Below are positions 1-12,100 of a DNA stretch of 64,000 bases, piece after piece. Numbering within the stretch: position 1 is the first letter of the stretch; the number at the start of each line of letters is the position of its first letter. The DNA is taken from positions 11,639,838-11,703,837 of the forward strand of contig CM054826.1 of NCBI GenBank assembly GCA_028984105.1, given 5' to 3'. A model generated the notes under the pieces. The model saw only the letters and a program-made list of their open reading frames with translations. It was not told where the DNA came from and did not search any database. This stretch comes from Lavandula angustifolia. Lineage: Eukaryota; Streptophyta; Magnoliopsida; Lamiales; Lamiaceae. A program made the translations under genes and the position numbers.

Positions 1-329
1 GTCTAGGGGTGCACGAGTAAACGTCCACCCTGAGTGGCTTGCGAGTGTGATCTCTAGGGCTATTCGAGTATTTAACATCATTGGTTTTTCAAAAGGTTAC
101 AATGATTGTTAATTACGAATTATGTGCAAATATTAACTTTATACATGCTTTTTAAATTATATTTATCGAGATATGTATGTTCGATATTTTTCAAGTTTCT
201 AAACAATCTCACCAACCAAACCCTAATGGGTTTAACAATTTTTAAATAATTTTACAAAGTGGAAGAGATATCTTACCTTCCCAATAAATGCTCGCAAAGG
301 TTCTATAAGAACTTCGTTTTAGGACCGCT
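1..329 (+). other. Copia leader or 5' LTR remnant
   Basis: AT-rich sequence directly upstream of the first gag-like reading frame of the Copia element. It is probably the end of the 5' LTR and/or the untranslated leader, but the 5' LTR start lies outside the window. I could not find a clear initiator-Met primer-binding site here, so the LTR/leader border is unknown. Confidence 0.35.
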
Positions 330-3300
330 ATGTCTAAGAACGAGTTTACTATGAGTATGTTACTCAAATCTTTGGTAGCGGTCAAAGAGGTTATAGAAAA
401 GGGCAAGAGTGCTCAAGTCTTGAATATCCCTAGTAGTTCAAGGAATCCTCCGAAAGGCGGAAACCGGGAAAAAGAGCGAGAAAGGGTGGACATTTCAAGA
501 AGAGCAGTGGGAGTAAGAAGACGGTCCTTACGGAAACATGCAAATGTCAAAGGAGAAAGGAAGGTTCTTCAAGAATGGTAAGAAAGGACACTGGAAGAAT
601 TATAATCCAGATGTCAAGGCAAAACAGAAAGAGACGCGAGTCGCTCTTGTAACTGAAACTGTTCATGTTTCCTCTTCTACCCATGAATGGGTAGTGGATT
701 CGGGGGCAACTGTTCATGTTTGTTACACCTTGCAAGGTTTTTTGCAGAAAAAGGTAATTGAGCAATGGCGAGGTGGTAGTCTCAATGGGCAATGGATTGA
801 AAGTTCCCGCAATTGCCATTGGAGATTTAAATCTATCTTTTGATAGTTCCGTTTTAGTACTTAAAGATGTTTAATATGTGCACGAGTTTAGGCGAAACAT
901 TATTTCTGCTTTCAAAACTACGCACCATGGATGGTTATAAATCAAGTTTTGATAGTGAAGTTTCTATCATGAAAGACGATGATTTTATCCGTGGTGGACC
1001 ATTAAACGGATCTTTATATACTATTACTTGTAAACCGCGTAGTTACGTTAATATTGCTTCCTCATCATCAAATCCTAAGAAGAGGAAAGAGTCTTCTAAG
1101 GTAAACCAAACTTATCGTGGCACTTAATACTAGGTCACATCAATCTTAACAGGACTTAGAGGTTGGTGGAATATGGATCGGTGGAGTCTCTCCAAGATTG
1201 AACCATTTCCAACTTGCGAAACCCTTGTTTGGAAGGAAAGATGATGACTAGGCCTTTCAAGGCAAAGGGTTATAGAGCCACGGAAGTATTAAGTTTGATA
1301 CATTCGACTTGTGTGGGTCTATGTCTACACAAGCTCGTGGAGGGTATGAGTACTTCGTCACATTTACCGACGATTACTCGAGGTATGGATATGTTTACCT
1401 TCTTCACCACAAGTCGGATTGCTTTGAAACCTTTAAGGAATTCAAGGCGGAAGTGGAGAAGGAAGTTAGGTAAAGAAATCAAAATATCTGCGATCTAATC
1501 GTGGTGGGAAATACCTATCCAATGAGTTCAAGGACTACTTGACGGAATGTGGGATTACATCCCGGTGACAAAGCACGGGCACGCCTCGGCGGAATGGTGT
1601 GTCGGAGAGAAGGAACCGAAGTCTCTTAGAGATGGTTCGGTCGATGATGAGTTATGCAACTTTGCTAGTTTTCTTTTGGGGATATGCCCTAGAGACCGCA
1701 ACATACTTGAATCGTGTGTCTTCCAAGTCGGTACAAAAGATCTCTTTCGAGTTGTGGAGCGGGCACAAACCCAGTATGCACCACTTAAGGATTTGGGGTT
1801 ATCCCGCTTATGTGCTAAATAGGCGGTACGACAAATTGAAATCACGTTCAGAAGTGATGTTGTTCATAGGGCATCCGAAGAAAACGAAGAGTGGATACTT
1901 TTATGATCCTAAAGAACAGAAGATCGTTGTTAGCCCTAACGCTCGGTTCTTAGAAGAGGATTACACTAGTAACCATAAATCTCGAGTCGACATCATCCTT
2001 GAAGAATTACAAGGTGGTCGAGTTCCACTTGAACGACCAAGTAGTGCAAGATAGTACTCCACGAGTAACCGCACAATCTGTTAACACAACTCCTAACACC
2101 GTTGAGACGTAGTGGGAGGGTGATATTTACACCTGATCGGTATGTTCACCGGGGAGACGTTTGATTATCTCCCGGTAGATGAACAAGATACCGTGGATCC
2201 CTGGACTTACAACGAAGCGAATGGGAGATGTAGATGCACCATGGACTCGAAATTTGAGTCCATAACTGATATGGATGTATACGAGATCACTGAACTACCT
2301 GAGGGCTGCAATGCTATTGGTAGTAAGTGAGTATACAAGAGAAAGAGAGATCATGGTGTTTAAGGCCAGGCTAGTGGCGAAGGGTTTTACCCGTAAAGAA
2401 GGTATCGATTATGAAGACACCTTCTCGCCCGTAGCAATGATCAAGTCCATTCCCGATTCTCCTTGCCATATCAGCTCACATGAACCTAGATATCTGGCAA
2501 ATATATGTCAAAACCGCATTCCTAAACGGTCACCTTGAAAAAGGTAGGGACATCCACATGAAACAGCCAGATGGTTATGTGAAGGAGGGCGAAGAGCATC
2601 TAATTTGGAAGCTTAAGAATTCTATTCATGGACTTAAGCAAGATTTCCGGTTATGGCACCAGCGTTTTCGACGAAGTAGTCAAATCCTATGGATTTGTAT
2701 CCCGCCCTAACGAGGTGTGTGTAACGTATTTGTGTTAACGGATCAGTGGTGTTTCTTGCATTTTACGTAGATGACATCCTTCGCATTAGCAATAATGTTG
2801 AAGTGTTATCAGACGTAAAGACGTGGTTATCCGAGCAGTTTCAAATGAAGGACTTAGGTGAAGCTGCTTACATCCTTGGGATCAAGGTTATTCGAGATCG
2901 CCAGAAAAAGGATGTTAAGCTTGCACAAGTGTCCTACATTGACACTGTTATTGCTCGTTTTAGCATGCAAAAGCCAAGAGAGGTTTAGTACCTTTCAGAC
3001 ATGGCATTTTTCTATCCAAGAATCAGTGCCCGAAAACGCCCGAAGAGATAGAAAGTATGAGGCAAGTACCATATGCTTCCGCCGCTTAGGTAGCCTCATG
3101 TATGCGATGCTTTGTACAAGAGCGAGATATCTCATATGCCGTAGGCATGGTCTCAAGATATCGCCTAACCCCCGGAAAGGAATATTGGGTGCGGTCAAGT
3201 ATATTCTCAAGTACCTTAAACGGACTAGAGATTATATGCTTGTTTACCAGTCAGACAGTCTAGTGTCTTTGGGTTATACAGAATCGGATTTTTAGGCTGA

Positions 3301-3640
3301 CAGAGACGAGTAGAAGTCTACCTCGGGTTATGTGTTTACCGTGGGAGGTGGAGCCATTTCATGGAGGAGTGCAAAGCGTAAATGCATTGCGGACTCAACC
3401 ATGGAAGCAGAGTATGTGGTCGCTCGGAAGCTTCGAAAGAGGCAGTTGGCTCAAGAATTTCCTCCGGGATCTTGATATTGTTTCCGAACTTGTCTAAGAC
3501 TATCACAATTTATTGTGATAATGCGGGTGCGATGACAAATTCTAAGGAACCTAGATCTCACAAGGCGTCTAAACACATAGACGAGAAGTACCATATTATA
3601 CGAGTATTCGTAAATCGAGGTGACTCCGGTGATTGACAAA
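330..3640 (+). pseudogene. Decayed Ty1/Copia gag-pol polyprotein
   Basis: Remains of a Copia polyprotein in the usual order protease, integrase, reverse transcriptase, RNase H. A gag-type zinc-knuckle remnant near 560-600 has lost its Cys ligands. The aspartic-protease motif DSGAT lies near 697-711. Integrase-core text with a TDDYSRYGYVY-like stretch is near 1370-1400. The reverse transcriptase shows KARLVAKGF and FSPVA near 2365-2440 and the catalytic FYVDD box near 2761-2775. RNase H text follows to about 3640. Frame changes and stops break it at least ten times, so it cannot encode a working polyprotein. The integrase-before-RT order rules out Ty3/Gypsy. Confidence 0.9.
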
Positions 3641-3897
3641 ATTGGGAACCGAAGTCAACCTAGCTAATCCTTTCACGAAGAGCTTACCACTCCCGGCTTA
3701 CGAGAAGCATGTTCGTGGCTTTGGGATGGTAGAGATGCCCCACTTAGGACTACGTAAACTTTTGTATAAGTGGGAGAAGATGTCGTGATAGATAGGATAT
3801 ATAGCTAAGATATAGTCGGGTACTAGTTTGTACCTAGATAGGCTGAGATATAGACACATTGTATACTAAAAGTTTACTTTAGTATAAGTGGGAGAAT

Positions 3898-5260
3898 TGT
3901 TGGGATTTTGTATACCGGAAGCACTTTTATGCTTGTATACAATGTGTTTTTGTCCTTACCACTTGTTTGATTCTCCTATCTCGATAAATATGTATATTTG
4001 CACATGTTATCCTTTATCTTGTATAAAAGTTAGATTTGTGTGGTGTGTCGGGTATCACGGAAGACAACACAAATTGGTTGAACCGACAAGATATAAACAA
4101 GTTACACATTTGAGACAACTTAAGGATGAAGTTGTCGGTTTAAGCTATGATTTAGATAAGAAGTGGCTTGTCTTAGCCGCTTGTCTTTACCGGTACACTT
4201 AAGGTGGTGTATTGAAGGATCACGGTGAGATGTGTTCTCCTAACCGACCTTAGTGGAGAACCAAGATCTCGGTGACTTAGCCGATCTTAAGCTTGGTAAG
4301 ACTTCACTGAGTGCATTTGGCTATCTATCACTTTGACCTACTATGGTGAACGTCCAATGAGCGGCCGGATCTACGTATCTTGGGTGTTAGTAGTCATTTG
4401 TGGCTCGAGCTGGTTGTCCGTATCTTGCGAGCCGTATCCCGGGAATGGGTTGATAATATCCCCCGAGGAACTCGAAAGGATTAGCACACTAAACCCGGCC
4501 GGTTGATTAAGTTCAGGGTGTGTTAATAAGGTCGAGTGGTACTACTCGAGAATACAAGATGTTAATTAATTTAAGCGATCAAGAAGCTTAATTAATTAAC
4601 GGATATTTCTATCTTAAATACGGAGATCGATTAAGTCTAAAATACAAGCCCTTGCTCAAATTGGGATAAAGGGGTAAGTCAAGCACGGATTCTCTAGTGG
4701 AATGAATGCGTGTTAATTAATTAATTTTGCTCACGGGTAGCATGGATAATTAATTAATTGGAGGCCCAAGCTTTTATTTCTTGTATTGGATCCCCGATCC
4801 GGCCCAATTAGTTGCCTAGTAATTTATTATCTCTCGGAATTCATTATTAATGGATTAATGTATTTTACATTATTTAATAATGTTATTTATCCGGAATTAA
4901 TTGGTGGGCCAATTAATTGATAAATATTAGTAGCCCAATAAATTAATTAATTATATTATGGGCTGATTTAATAGAAGCCCATTGGATTATAATTAAATTA
5001 ATGGGCTACAAATATATTAATATTATATAGGTTTTTGAAGCCTATATATATTAGTATTCTGTTCAGAAACTCACACAATTTCATTCATAAAAATCGAGAG
5101 TGGCGTGAGTTACAGAGAGAAAAATAAATTTATTTTCTTCAGATCTCTGACCACCCAGAGGGAGAAAAAGGCCGGGACACAGATCAGAAGATCTGACACA
5201 GGAGCAACAATCGGAGCCGCGACAACACACCAGGAGGAAGGTAGCCTTACTGTAAACCCT
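3898..5260 (+). repeat. 3' LTR of the Copia element, interrupted
   Basis: A purine-rich tract (about 3886-3896, AAGTGGGAGAAT) is followed at 3898 by TGTTGGGA, the usual start of a plant Copia LTR. The sequence to about 5260 has an AT-rich middle and a transcript-leader-like end with no coding content. The terminal CA was not found because the MULE begins at about 5260. The purine tract and TG start are seen; the 3' limit is inferred. Confidence 0.65.
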
Positions 5261-5263
5261 ATT

Positions 5264-5340
5264 ATTCCTTCATCGGCCCTATGGGGTGTCGGCCGATTAG
5301 GGCCGATGTGTTCAGCACTATCGGCCCTTTAGGGTTTCGG
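5264..5340. repeat. Left TCGGCC/GGCCGA subterminal cluster of the MULE
   Basis: Five copies of TCGGCC or GGCCGA in about 75 bp, two of them in an inverted pair (CATCGGCCCTA and TAGGGCCGATG, near 5270-5307). It lies just outside the 3' end of the transposase remnant. Such motif clusters at element ends are often transposase-binding sites in hAT and CACTA elements; that role here is inference. Confidence 0.6.
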
Positions 5341-5428
5341 CCTGTTTTCCTACCTAATAATTTAATCAGTGACCAAAAACTTTAATCGATCAGTGATAAT
5401 AAAATTAAAGCGATCATTGAGCAATAAA

Positions 5429-7892
5429 TTAAGTCATTCCAGATACAGGGCATCTCCTCCTTGTGTGACCTTCTTCTCCACAGTTACCACATTTTTTCCT
5501 ACGACGCGTACCAGATGTACTAGCTTCTGCTCCTGAAGGACGACGGCTGTTTCTCGGTCGTCCGGCTTGCCGCATAATTATTGGTGAAAGAACAACCATG
5601 TCCTCTATTTCCGGTGGGACACCCCACTCATTTCTAGGAGGCACGGGATTAACCACTCCGGCATATATTGCCTTCCACGTCGCCGTCGTATAATAATCAT
5701 TAATATGATTGTACAAATTTTCCCTTCGATGATACAAAACAGCGACAACGTGACTACACGGCAACAAGTCAATTTGCCAGACGCCGCATTCACACATTTC
5801 GTCTAGAAGATTGACCCTCCACTGTCGATCACCTGCGTCGACCTTGTACTTGTGGTTAGTGACCTGCGTAACTGTAAGCCTTCGAGCCAGTTCTACTTCG
5901 TTCCGCATCCTCAACTCAGAAGCCTCCGTCAACGGATTGTTTCTGGAACTTGCTTTTACCCGTCGTGTATTGAACCACGACTCTATCATATGACGGATTG
6001 CCTCGAGCATAGCTAAAATTGGTAGTCGTCTAGCCTCCATCAGTCGAGAATTTATTGACTCGGCAGCATTCGAAGTCGAGACCGTAACGACGACCTTTGC
6101 GAAAAGTCGGGACCACTTTTCCGATCCGATTTCCATCGGCTTTTCGTAAATAGCGAGTTTTCCCTCACGGATCGCGTTCATAGCGTCATGGAATTTACGT
6201 TGCCCGATAAGCATAAGTTGCTCGATAAAATGACCGGATAACCCACTCACCGTGCCTTGCAAGCTTATTCGATAAATGATAGTAACAGAGCCCGTGTTGT
6301 GCGTCTGGGAAAACCACTCTTACCGCATTCGCTATGCTTTTATGTTGGTCTGAAACAATCACTAAACTGTCATCCGTTGGAAATGCGGCTCTTAGTCGCA
6401 TCATAAACCACATCCACGAAACATCATTTTCAATGGGACCTACACCAAAAGCGAGAGGGAATATTTGCTCGTTCGCATCAAAAGTAGCTGCGACGAATAA
6501 TATTCCCTTGTTTCTCCCTTTTAAATGGGTGCCGTCCACCACAATAACCTTCCGGAGTCCCGCTTAACCAAGGGGCACGCGATACTCCAAGCGCCATAAA
6601 TAAATGTCGGAAACGACCATCCTCACCGACATCAAGATCTCGTATAAGTTCCCGGATTTGTTTGTTCCAACAAATGCGAGATATTTTAGCGGTTCTTTGA
6701 ACGAATCGGCATGTCCGCCGTAAATCATCGATATAGGCTGCGTTGCGCGCTCGGGAGGGCAACACCGTACGTTGCTTGTATTCCAAATTTATCCAACAAA
6801 TCGGCCTGAATATCAGCCGGTTTCATTAACTTGCTTTGACGACGCATTTTACGTGCTATATAAGCAGCGACAGCCTTGGACCTCACATTTCGTTCACCAA
6901 GTCCGGATAAATCGGTTTGTACAATTGTGGCCGCAACCCACTTAACAACCTCCCAACGCGTCTGACCTCTACAGTATGCCCGTAGCTCGAATGGACAATC
7001 ACCACTTCTTCTGCATAAATATTCCAAACGGGATGCACTGGAACGTTGCACTCTGAAATCCGCCCTGGTTTCCAAATGGAATAGAGCCACGCGAGCGATA
7101 AAGATCGTCTTTCGAGCTAAACATCAATCCCGCTTGCGGACTTCCGTCTACAACGGTTATCGAGTTACGCAACGCTTATCGAATCGAGATACATCAAGGG
7201 GAACAACGGTAAGTAACCGGTTGCTTGCCGCTACGTGTTGTCGTATACGATCTCGTCATTTGTTCGAGAACGATTAACTGGAACTAGCAAAGACATAAGT
7301 TGACTTACGCCACCCTCCCTCCGAATCCATGCAGCAAAATCTTGTAACGAACAATTATTCAAGGTAGAAGGAATATCTTCATCATCATCATCATCATCAG
7401 ATGATGAGTCCAAGTCCGCCTCACCATCTGTATCCGTCTCCACACGAGTATTGTTTTGGGGAGCCCACCCTCCATCATTACTTCTACTTCCTTGCCCGTA
7501 AACCAATTAGAACCCCCGAAATTAGAATTATCTTCTGGAAATTGATTCGGATTCGGAACAACAAATTGAGGATTTTGCACTTCAGGATACACAACAAACA
7601 CAATCGGCTCTACGTCGATAGAGCACAGTCGCATAAGATCATCATCATGGCCCATAATTGCCTTCATCATTCGGCCGGTTCGTCGGGAAGCAGCAGTATA
7701 ATAAATGAAGTAGTTGAAAGGAAGGGAATAAGCAGCGAGCCACCGATCAATATTTTGTCGAAGACATTCGAGAGAAATATTGTTTGAAGGAATGTAAACA
7801 ATGAACTCATGCCCACCGACGTAATTCGAATCTGCATCGAATTGGCCGTTCAATTTCACAATAATTGATCGAAAATCGGTCATTTTATCCAA
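5429..7892 (-). pseudogene. mudrA-type MULE transposase, frameshifted
   Basis: Reading down the minus strand: an N-terminal PB1-like region (7892 to about 7505), an Asp/Ser/Glu-rich acidic linker (about 7440-7370), a MuDR-type DNA-binding region (7090-6725) and the MULE DDE core (6542-6195), with the opening VDGTHLK, VSDQHKSIANAV and a CYYHL helix. Near the C terminus are a SWIM-type zinc finger (CECG then CSH, about 5800-5745) and a CCHC knuckle (CGNCGEEGHTRRRC, near 5440-5480). Consecutive blocks lie in different frames (breaks near 7500, 7200, 6750, 6540 and 6260), so no full transposase is made. MULE transposases cut and paste DNA in the nucleus. The family call is secure; activity is excluded unless the frames are sequence errors. 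Confidence 0.9.
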
Positions 7893-8036
7893 CTATAATT
7901 TGAAGATTTGAGAAGAAAAGAAGTGGAATGATGTTTTTTTTTTTTATAGAACCAAATCGCCCATCCTACGTCTTATAAAGAAATTTCTGAAATTTTTCAC
8001 GTGAAATCTGCAACTGTACTATGCTTTACGACAATA

Positions 8037-8512
8037 GGCCCTGATCGCCTCTGATCGGCCCTATTCGGCCCACTACAATCGGCCCCGGCACTGTGTGCAT
8101 GTGAAATGTCGGAACCGACTAGTCAATTCGGCGAGATGAAGGTATCGGAACCAAGTGTATCGGCCCGACATCGGCCCCAATCGGCTAGGTATCGGCCTGC
8201 GCAAGCATTAAAGTCATGCGGTGTCTTGTCAAATCATGTCTCCAAGGAGGGCGTAAGGGCCGATGAGGGGACGATTGATTTCCACCTTCGGCCACTGGTT
8301 CGGCCCTTCGTCGGCCGATTGATTCATCGGCCCTCGTTCGCCCATCGGCCGATTGATTCATCGCCTCATGGCATATAGGGCCGATTCACAGTAATTCGGC
8401 CATAAATCTGCCCCGCCACCATATAAGTTGAACAACTCAACTGTTTTCATCAGGACCGATTTAGGGCCGATTGACACCCTCATCGGCCCCGCCATCGGCC
8501 CTGCGCCGTATA
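8037..8512. repeat. Right TCGGCC/GGCCGA subterminal cluster of the MULE
   Basis: About 17 copies of TCGGCC or GGCCGA in both orientations, including two copies of TCGGCCGATTGATTCATCG near 8310-8370. The cluster lies beyond the start of the transposase remnant and mirrors the shorter left cluster. Nothing protein-coding is evident here. Confidence 0.65.
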
Positions 8513-8549
8513 AGGACAAAATGGCTATATATGTGTTTTCTTTTAAACG

Positions 8550-9146
8550 TTGGCTACATTTGTATTTGTGCCGATACTGTGTGGCTACTGCTGGCTTTCC
8601 CTCTTAAAACAAATGAAGAAGGCTAAAGAATCTCCAGTAGAAAACAATTTGAGACACGCTGATGTGGTGGATGTGATCGTTATCCACAGGCGAAGGCGCG
8701 AGAAAAGAGATGAACACAAATATGAGGAAGATTCCCCCGGAAATGGCGGATACAGCAGGGAAGAGCCGCTTGAGATGGCGGTGATGAATGACGGCCGCCG
8801 TACACGACAAAAGGGCAGATTCGATATTACGTGGATATCCAAGGGCATTTTTGGGAGTTTCTGGAAAATTAGAGTAGCACCTGTTATCCATCTTTTTATA
8901 TATATAGGTAGATAAAACAAATAATGGAGCCGGAGGGCGGTCCATGCGTGCCCGTCAGCCAAACCCACAAAGTCCGGATTATCCATCATATTTAAACAAT
9001 TCAATATTCATATAATTCACACTTTTTCTCCTACTTCTTAGACAAGTAGCCTCTTGATTTGTTGAAACTGAGGAATTCTTTTTTCTCAACTACCTTAATC
9101 CCAATCTCTCAACCCTAAGTATTCGAAATTCAACATTATTTCAGGA
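8550..9146 (+). promoter_or_regulatory. Upstream region of the NAC gene
   Basis: About 600 bp between the MULE end and the NAC start codon. A TATA-like run TTTTTATATATATAGG lies near 8889-8905. The last 100 bp are C/T-rich and leader-like. Open frames here are short and show no recognisable domain. The promoter role follows from position only. Confidence 0.35.
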
Positions 9147-12100
9147 ATGGAAGTCGCCGGGAAGAAGAAGTCGTCGGCTATGCTGGCGCCGGGGTTCCGG
9201 TTCCACCCCACCGACGAGGAATTGGTGCGGTACTATCTGCGGCGGAAGGTGTGCGGCAAAGGTTTCCGAATCAACGCGATCTCTGATGTCGATGTTTACA
9301 AGGCGGAGCCTTGGGATCTTTCTAGTACGCTGTTCTCCGAATTTCTTGAGATTCCGTGTTTTTCCCTTTTTCTCCGAGTTACATGATTCAGTTTGAATAC
9401 TGATTCATTCTTTGTCGGTGGTATATATGTTTACTCGCCTTCCAACTTGTTTTTACTTGGATATTTTAGACGCAGAGTTCGATTCTCTTGGTTAGAGGTT
9501 TTCTGCTTTGAATTCTTATCCCCCCACCCCACCCCCATAAAAAAAAATTACTTTTTGTTTATGTCAAGATGACTTATATAGTGAGGTGGGTACTGTTACT
9601 TCATTGATCGTGTCATTTTATATGGGGATTAGATGGGATCTGATCTCGAACTGATAGGTTTTGTAAGATTTTGCTAGATCAGTCGTGGTTGCAATTTGAT
9701 TAGAGTTTATGGACTGACTCGTTTGCATTTTAATGCATAAGAAATAATAGCTCTTCCATGTATACAGCTATTTTTCAGTTGTTTTCGTCTCTCATTGATT
9801 TGAAGGGAATGAAATAGCTATTAACACTTAGTATTGTGGTTGTTGTGTTGCATGTCATCTTCCTTAGGTAAATGTGCTATCCAGTGGTCGCATTGATGTA
9901 CATATTCGGCATCTATTGCTTCACATTGATTTATGATTTTATGCAGATGGTTCATGTCGTAGGTAATTTTGTATATTTATAATTCCAAGCCTTACTGTAG
10001 TAATTTTTGGCGGCTTTAGGCTTATCAAAGCTGAAGACCAGAGATCTAGAATGGTATTTCTTTAGCATGCTGGATAAGAAGTATGGTAATGGATCAAGGA
10101 CCAACAGAGCTACTGAAAAAGGGTATTGGAAGACCACTGGAAAGGACAGGGCTGTCTACCACAGGGGGCAGATTGTTGGGATGAAGAAGACTCTTGTATA
10201 TCATATTGGGCGTGCTCCAAAGGGACAGAGAACCAACTGGGTTATGCATGAGTATAGGCTTGCTGACTTGGAGTTGGAGAAAGCTGGCATTCATCAGGTA
10301 GAAACTCATGTTTAAATGACTTAAAAACTTTGTACTTGCCAGATTGAGTGTGTCCGTTATGAGTTTGTAGAAGAAAAAGAATTACTAGGCTTTGAAGAAA
10401 AGAACTTACGAGTTTGTAGAAGAAAAAGAATTAGTAGGCTTTGAAGAAAAGAACTTATGAGTTTGTAGAAGAAAAAGAATTAGTAGGCTTTGAAGAAAAG
10501 AATTATGTATGGGAACTGGCGGTGTTATCCATTGTACACCCGGTGTATTCCTTCAGGTTCATTATTCATTATCCATCCACTCTCCAGAATGTAGGACCAC
10601 GTACACCTATCCCATGTTATATGCAGATCCATGGTAGACAAGACACCTGGGTGTGGATATTTCAATTTTCATGATCTAAGAACTTTTTTAGAGGACAAGA
10701 ATTTGTTACGGAACCCTTAATCTTTTCTTTATTGACGATATACTCTTTGGTGGAAAAGGATGCATTTGTGCTTTGCCGGGTTTTCCAAAAGAGTGGTTCT
10801 GGGCCAAAGAACGGTGAGCAGTATGGAGCACCATTTGTGGAAGAAGAGTGGCTTGATAATGAGTCAGAAGTTGTTCCAAAAACAGAGTTTGCAGAGGAGG
10901 TTGACTTTGGGGGTGATGTTTATTTGGACGGCGATGATCTTGAGCAGGTATTTATACATCTCTAATATTATCGCGAATTGATTGCCTCCCATTCTGAGAT
11001 CAGTTTTAGATTGCTGAGTAAAAAAGAAAAAAATGACTCGGGAGGATAACATTTATGATTTTAATGTTATGTGCTTTTAAACTTGGCTGTATTTGTTTGT
11101 TCTACATTCATGGGGTTATATGAAGGTAATATGGCCATACTTAAGAAGAAATGTAGATGATTTTTTTTAAGAAAGATCTTAGCAACCTCTTCTGGATTAC
11201 CATTCAAGTACACTGTTAGAGACGTGGTGTATCGGCGAAGGAAGAGGAAGAACGGGATCAAGGACAAGGCATCGAGCTTGGAGACATCGGAAGTGGAGGG
11301 CACGCAAGGATGCATGGATTCATGTTCGTGCATGGAGTTAGAGACGTGCATGGATGTAACTATCTAATTAGGGTTTAATATTTATGATTTATTTCCTTTT
11401 ATTTAATATTTCCTTTTGCTTAATGATTTACGTAATTAGATAGGACTTCTATTATATATATATTAGGTCGAATAGCTTAGGGTTTTATCGAGGGTTTTAT
11501 TCTCTTTGATCTAGGAACGGCGTTTACGCTTGGCCGATAGCTTGTCTATCGTGGGACTCATCTTTGAGTTGGATTTTGCTTTCGTTTATTTAATTTCGTT
11601 TTGATTATTATTCTTATTTGTTCTTCGAATTCCTTTACTCTAACAAATTGGTCCGACCTGCCGGATGACAATTACGCGACAACAGGCTATGGAATCGCGA
11701 ATTGATGCGTTGGAGAAGGGATTGAAGAGTATGGATGATCGATTATCCGGGGAGTTAGCGTCTATGAAAGACTCGATGGCTTCTATTCGAGATTTGTTGG
11801 CGGGCTTGATGGCGGAGAAGAATAAATCCAACGCCGACGCCGACAGCGGCTCACCTCCTAACCAAAACCCTAATTTGGAGGAATCTCAATCGGCGGACGG
11901 ACCACGAAAGTCCCGGTGCCGACACGGCGGCAGGGTCAACCAACCTCGCTTCGTCCACGCCGCAGAGGAACGCAGAAATATGATTTTAACAAGTAGTGAA
12001 GTAAAAAGCAAATCCGTTTCTCCCATCCTCTAAGTGGCTTAGAGAGGATGATGAAATTGATGAAGAACATGATAGAAGTACAAGGGACTTGGGGTTAACG

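Larger units (their letters stand above)
5262..8515 (-). mobile_element. Degenerate Mutator-like element inserted in the Copia LTR
   Basis: A block with a decayed mudrA-type transposase on the minus strand (5429-7892), bordered on both sides by dense clusters of TCGGCC and its reverse complement GGCCGA: five in about 75 bp on the left and about 17 in 475 bp on the right. The cluster positions suggest the element's subterminal regions. I could not align terminal inverted repeats or find a target duplication, so the outer limits are approximate. It interrupts the Copia 3' LTR and is therefore younger than the Copia insertion. Confidence 0.7.

Noticed and set aside
7401..7787. Plus-strand 128-codon frame over the transposase
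   Set aside because: It is antisense to the recognisable MULE N-terminal region; the repeated His/Ile codons come from the acidic linker read backward.
8585..9004. A 139-codon minus-strand frame upstream of the NAC gene
   Set aside because: There are no domain, homologue or splice partners, and it overlaps the likely promoter and leader.
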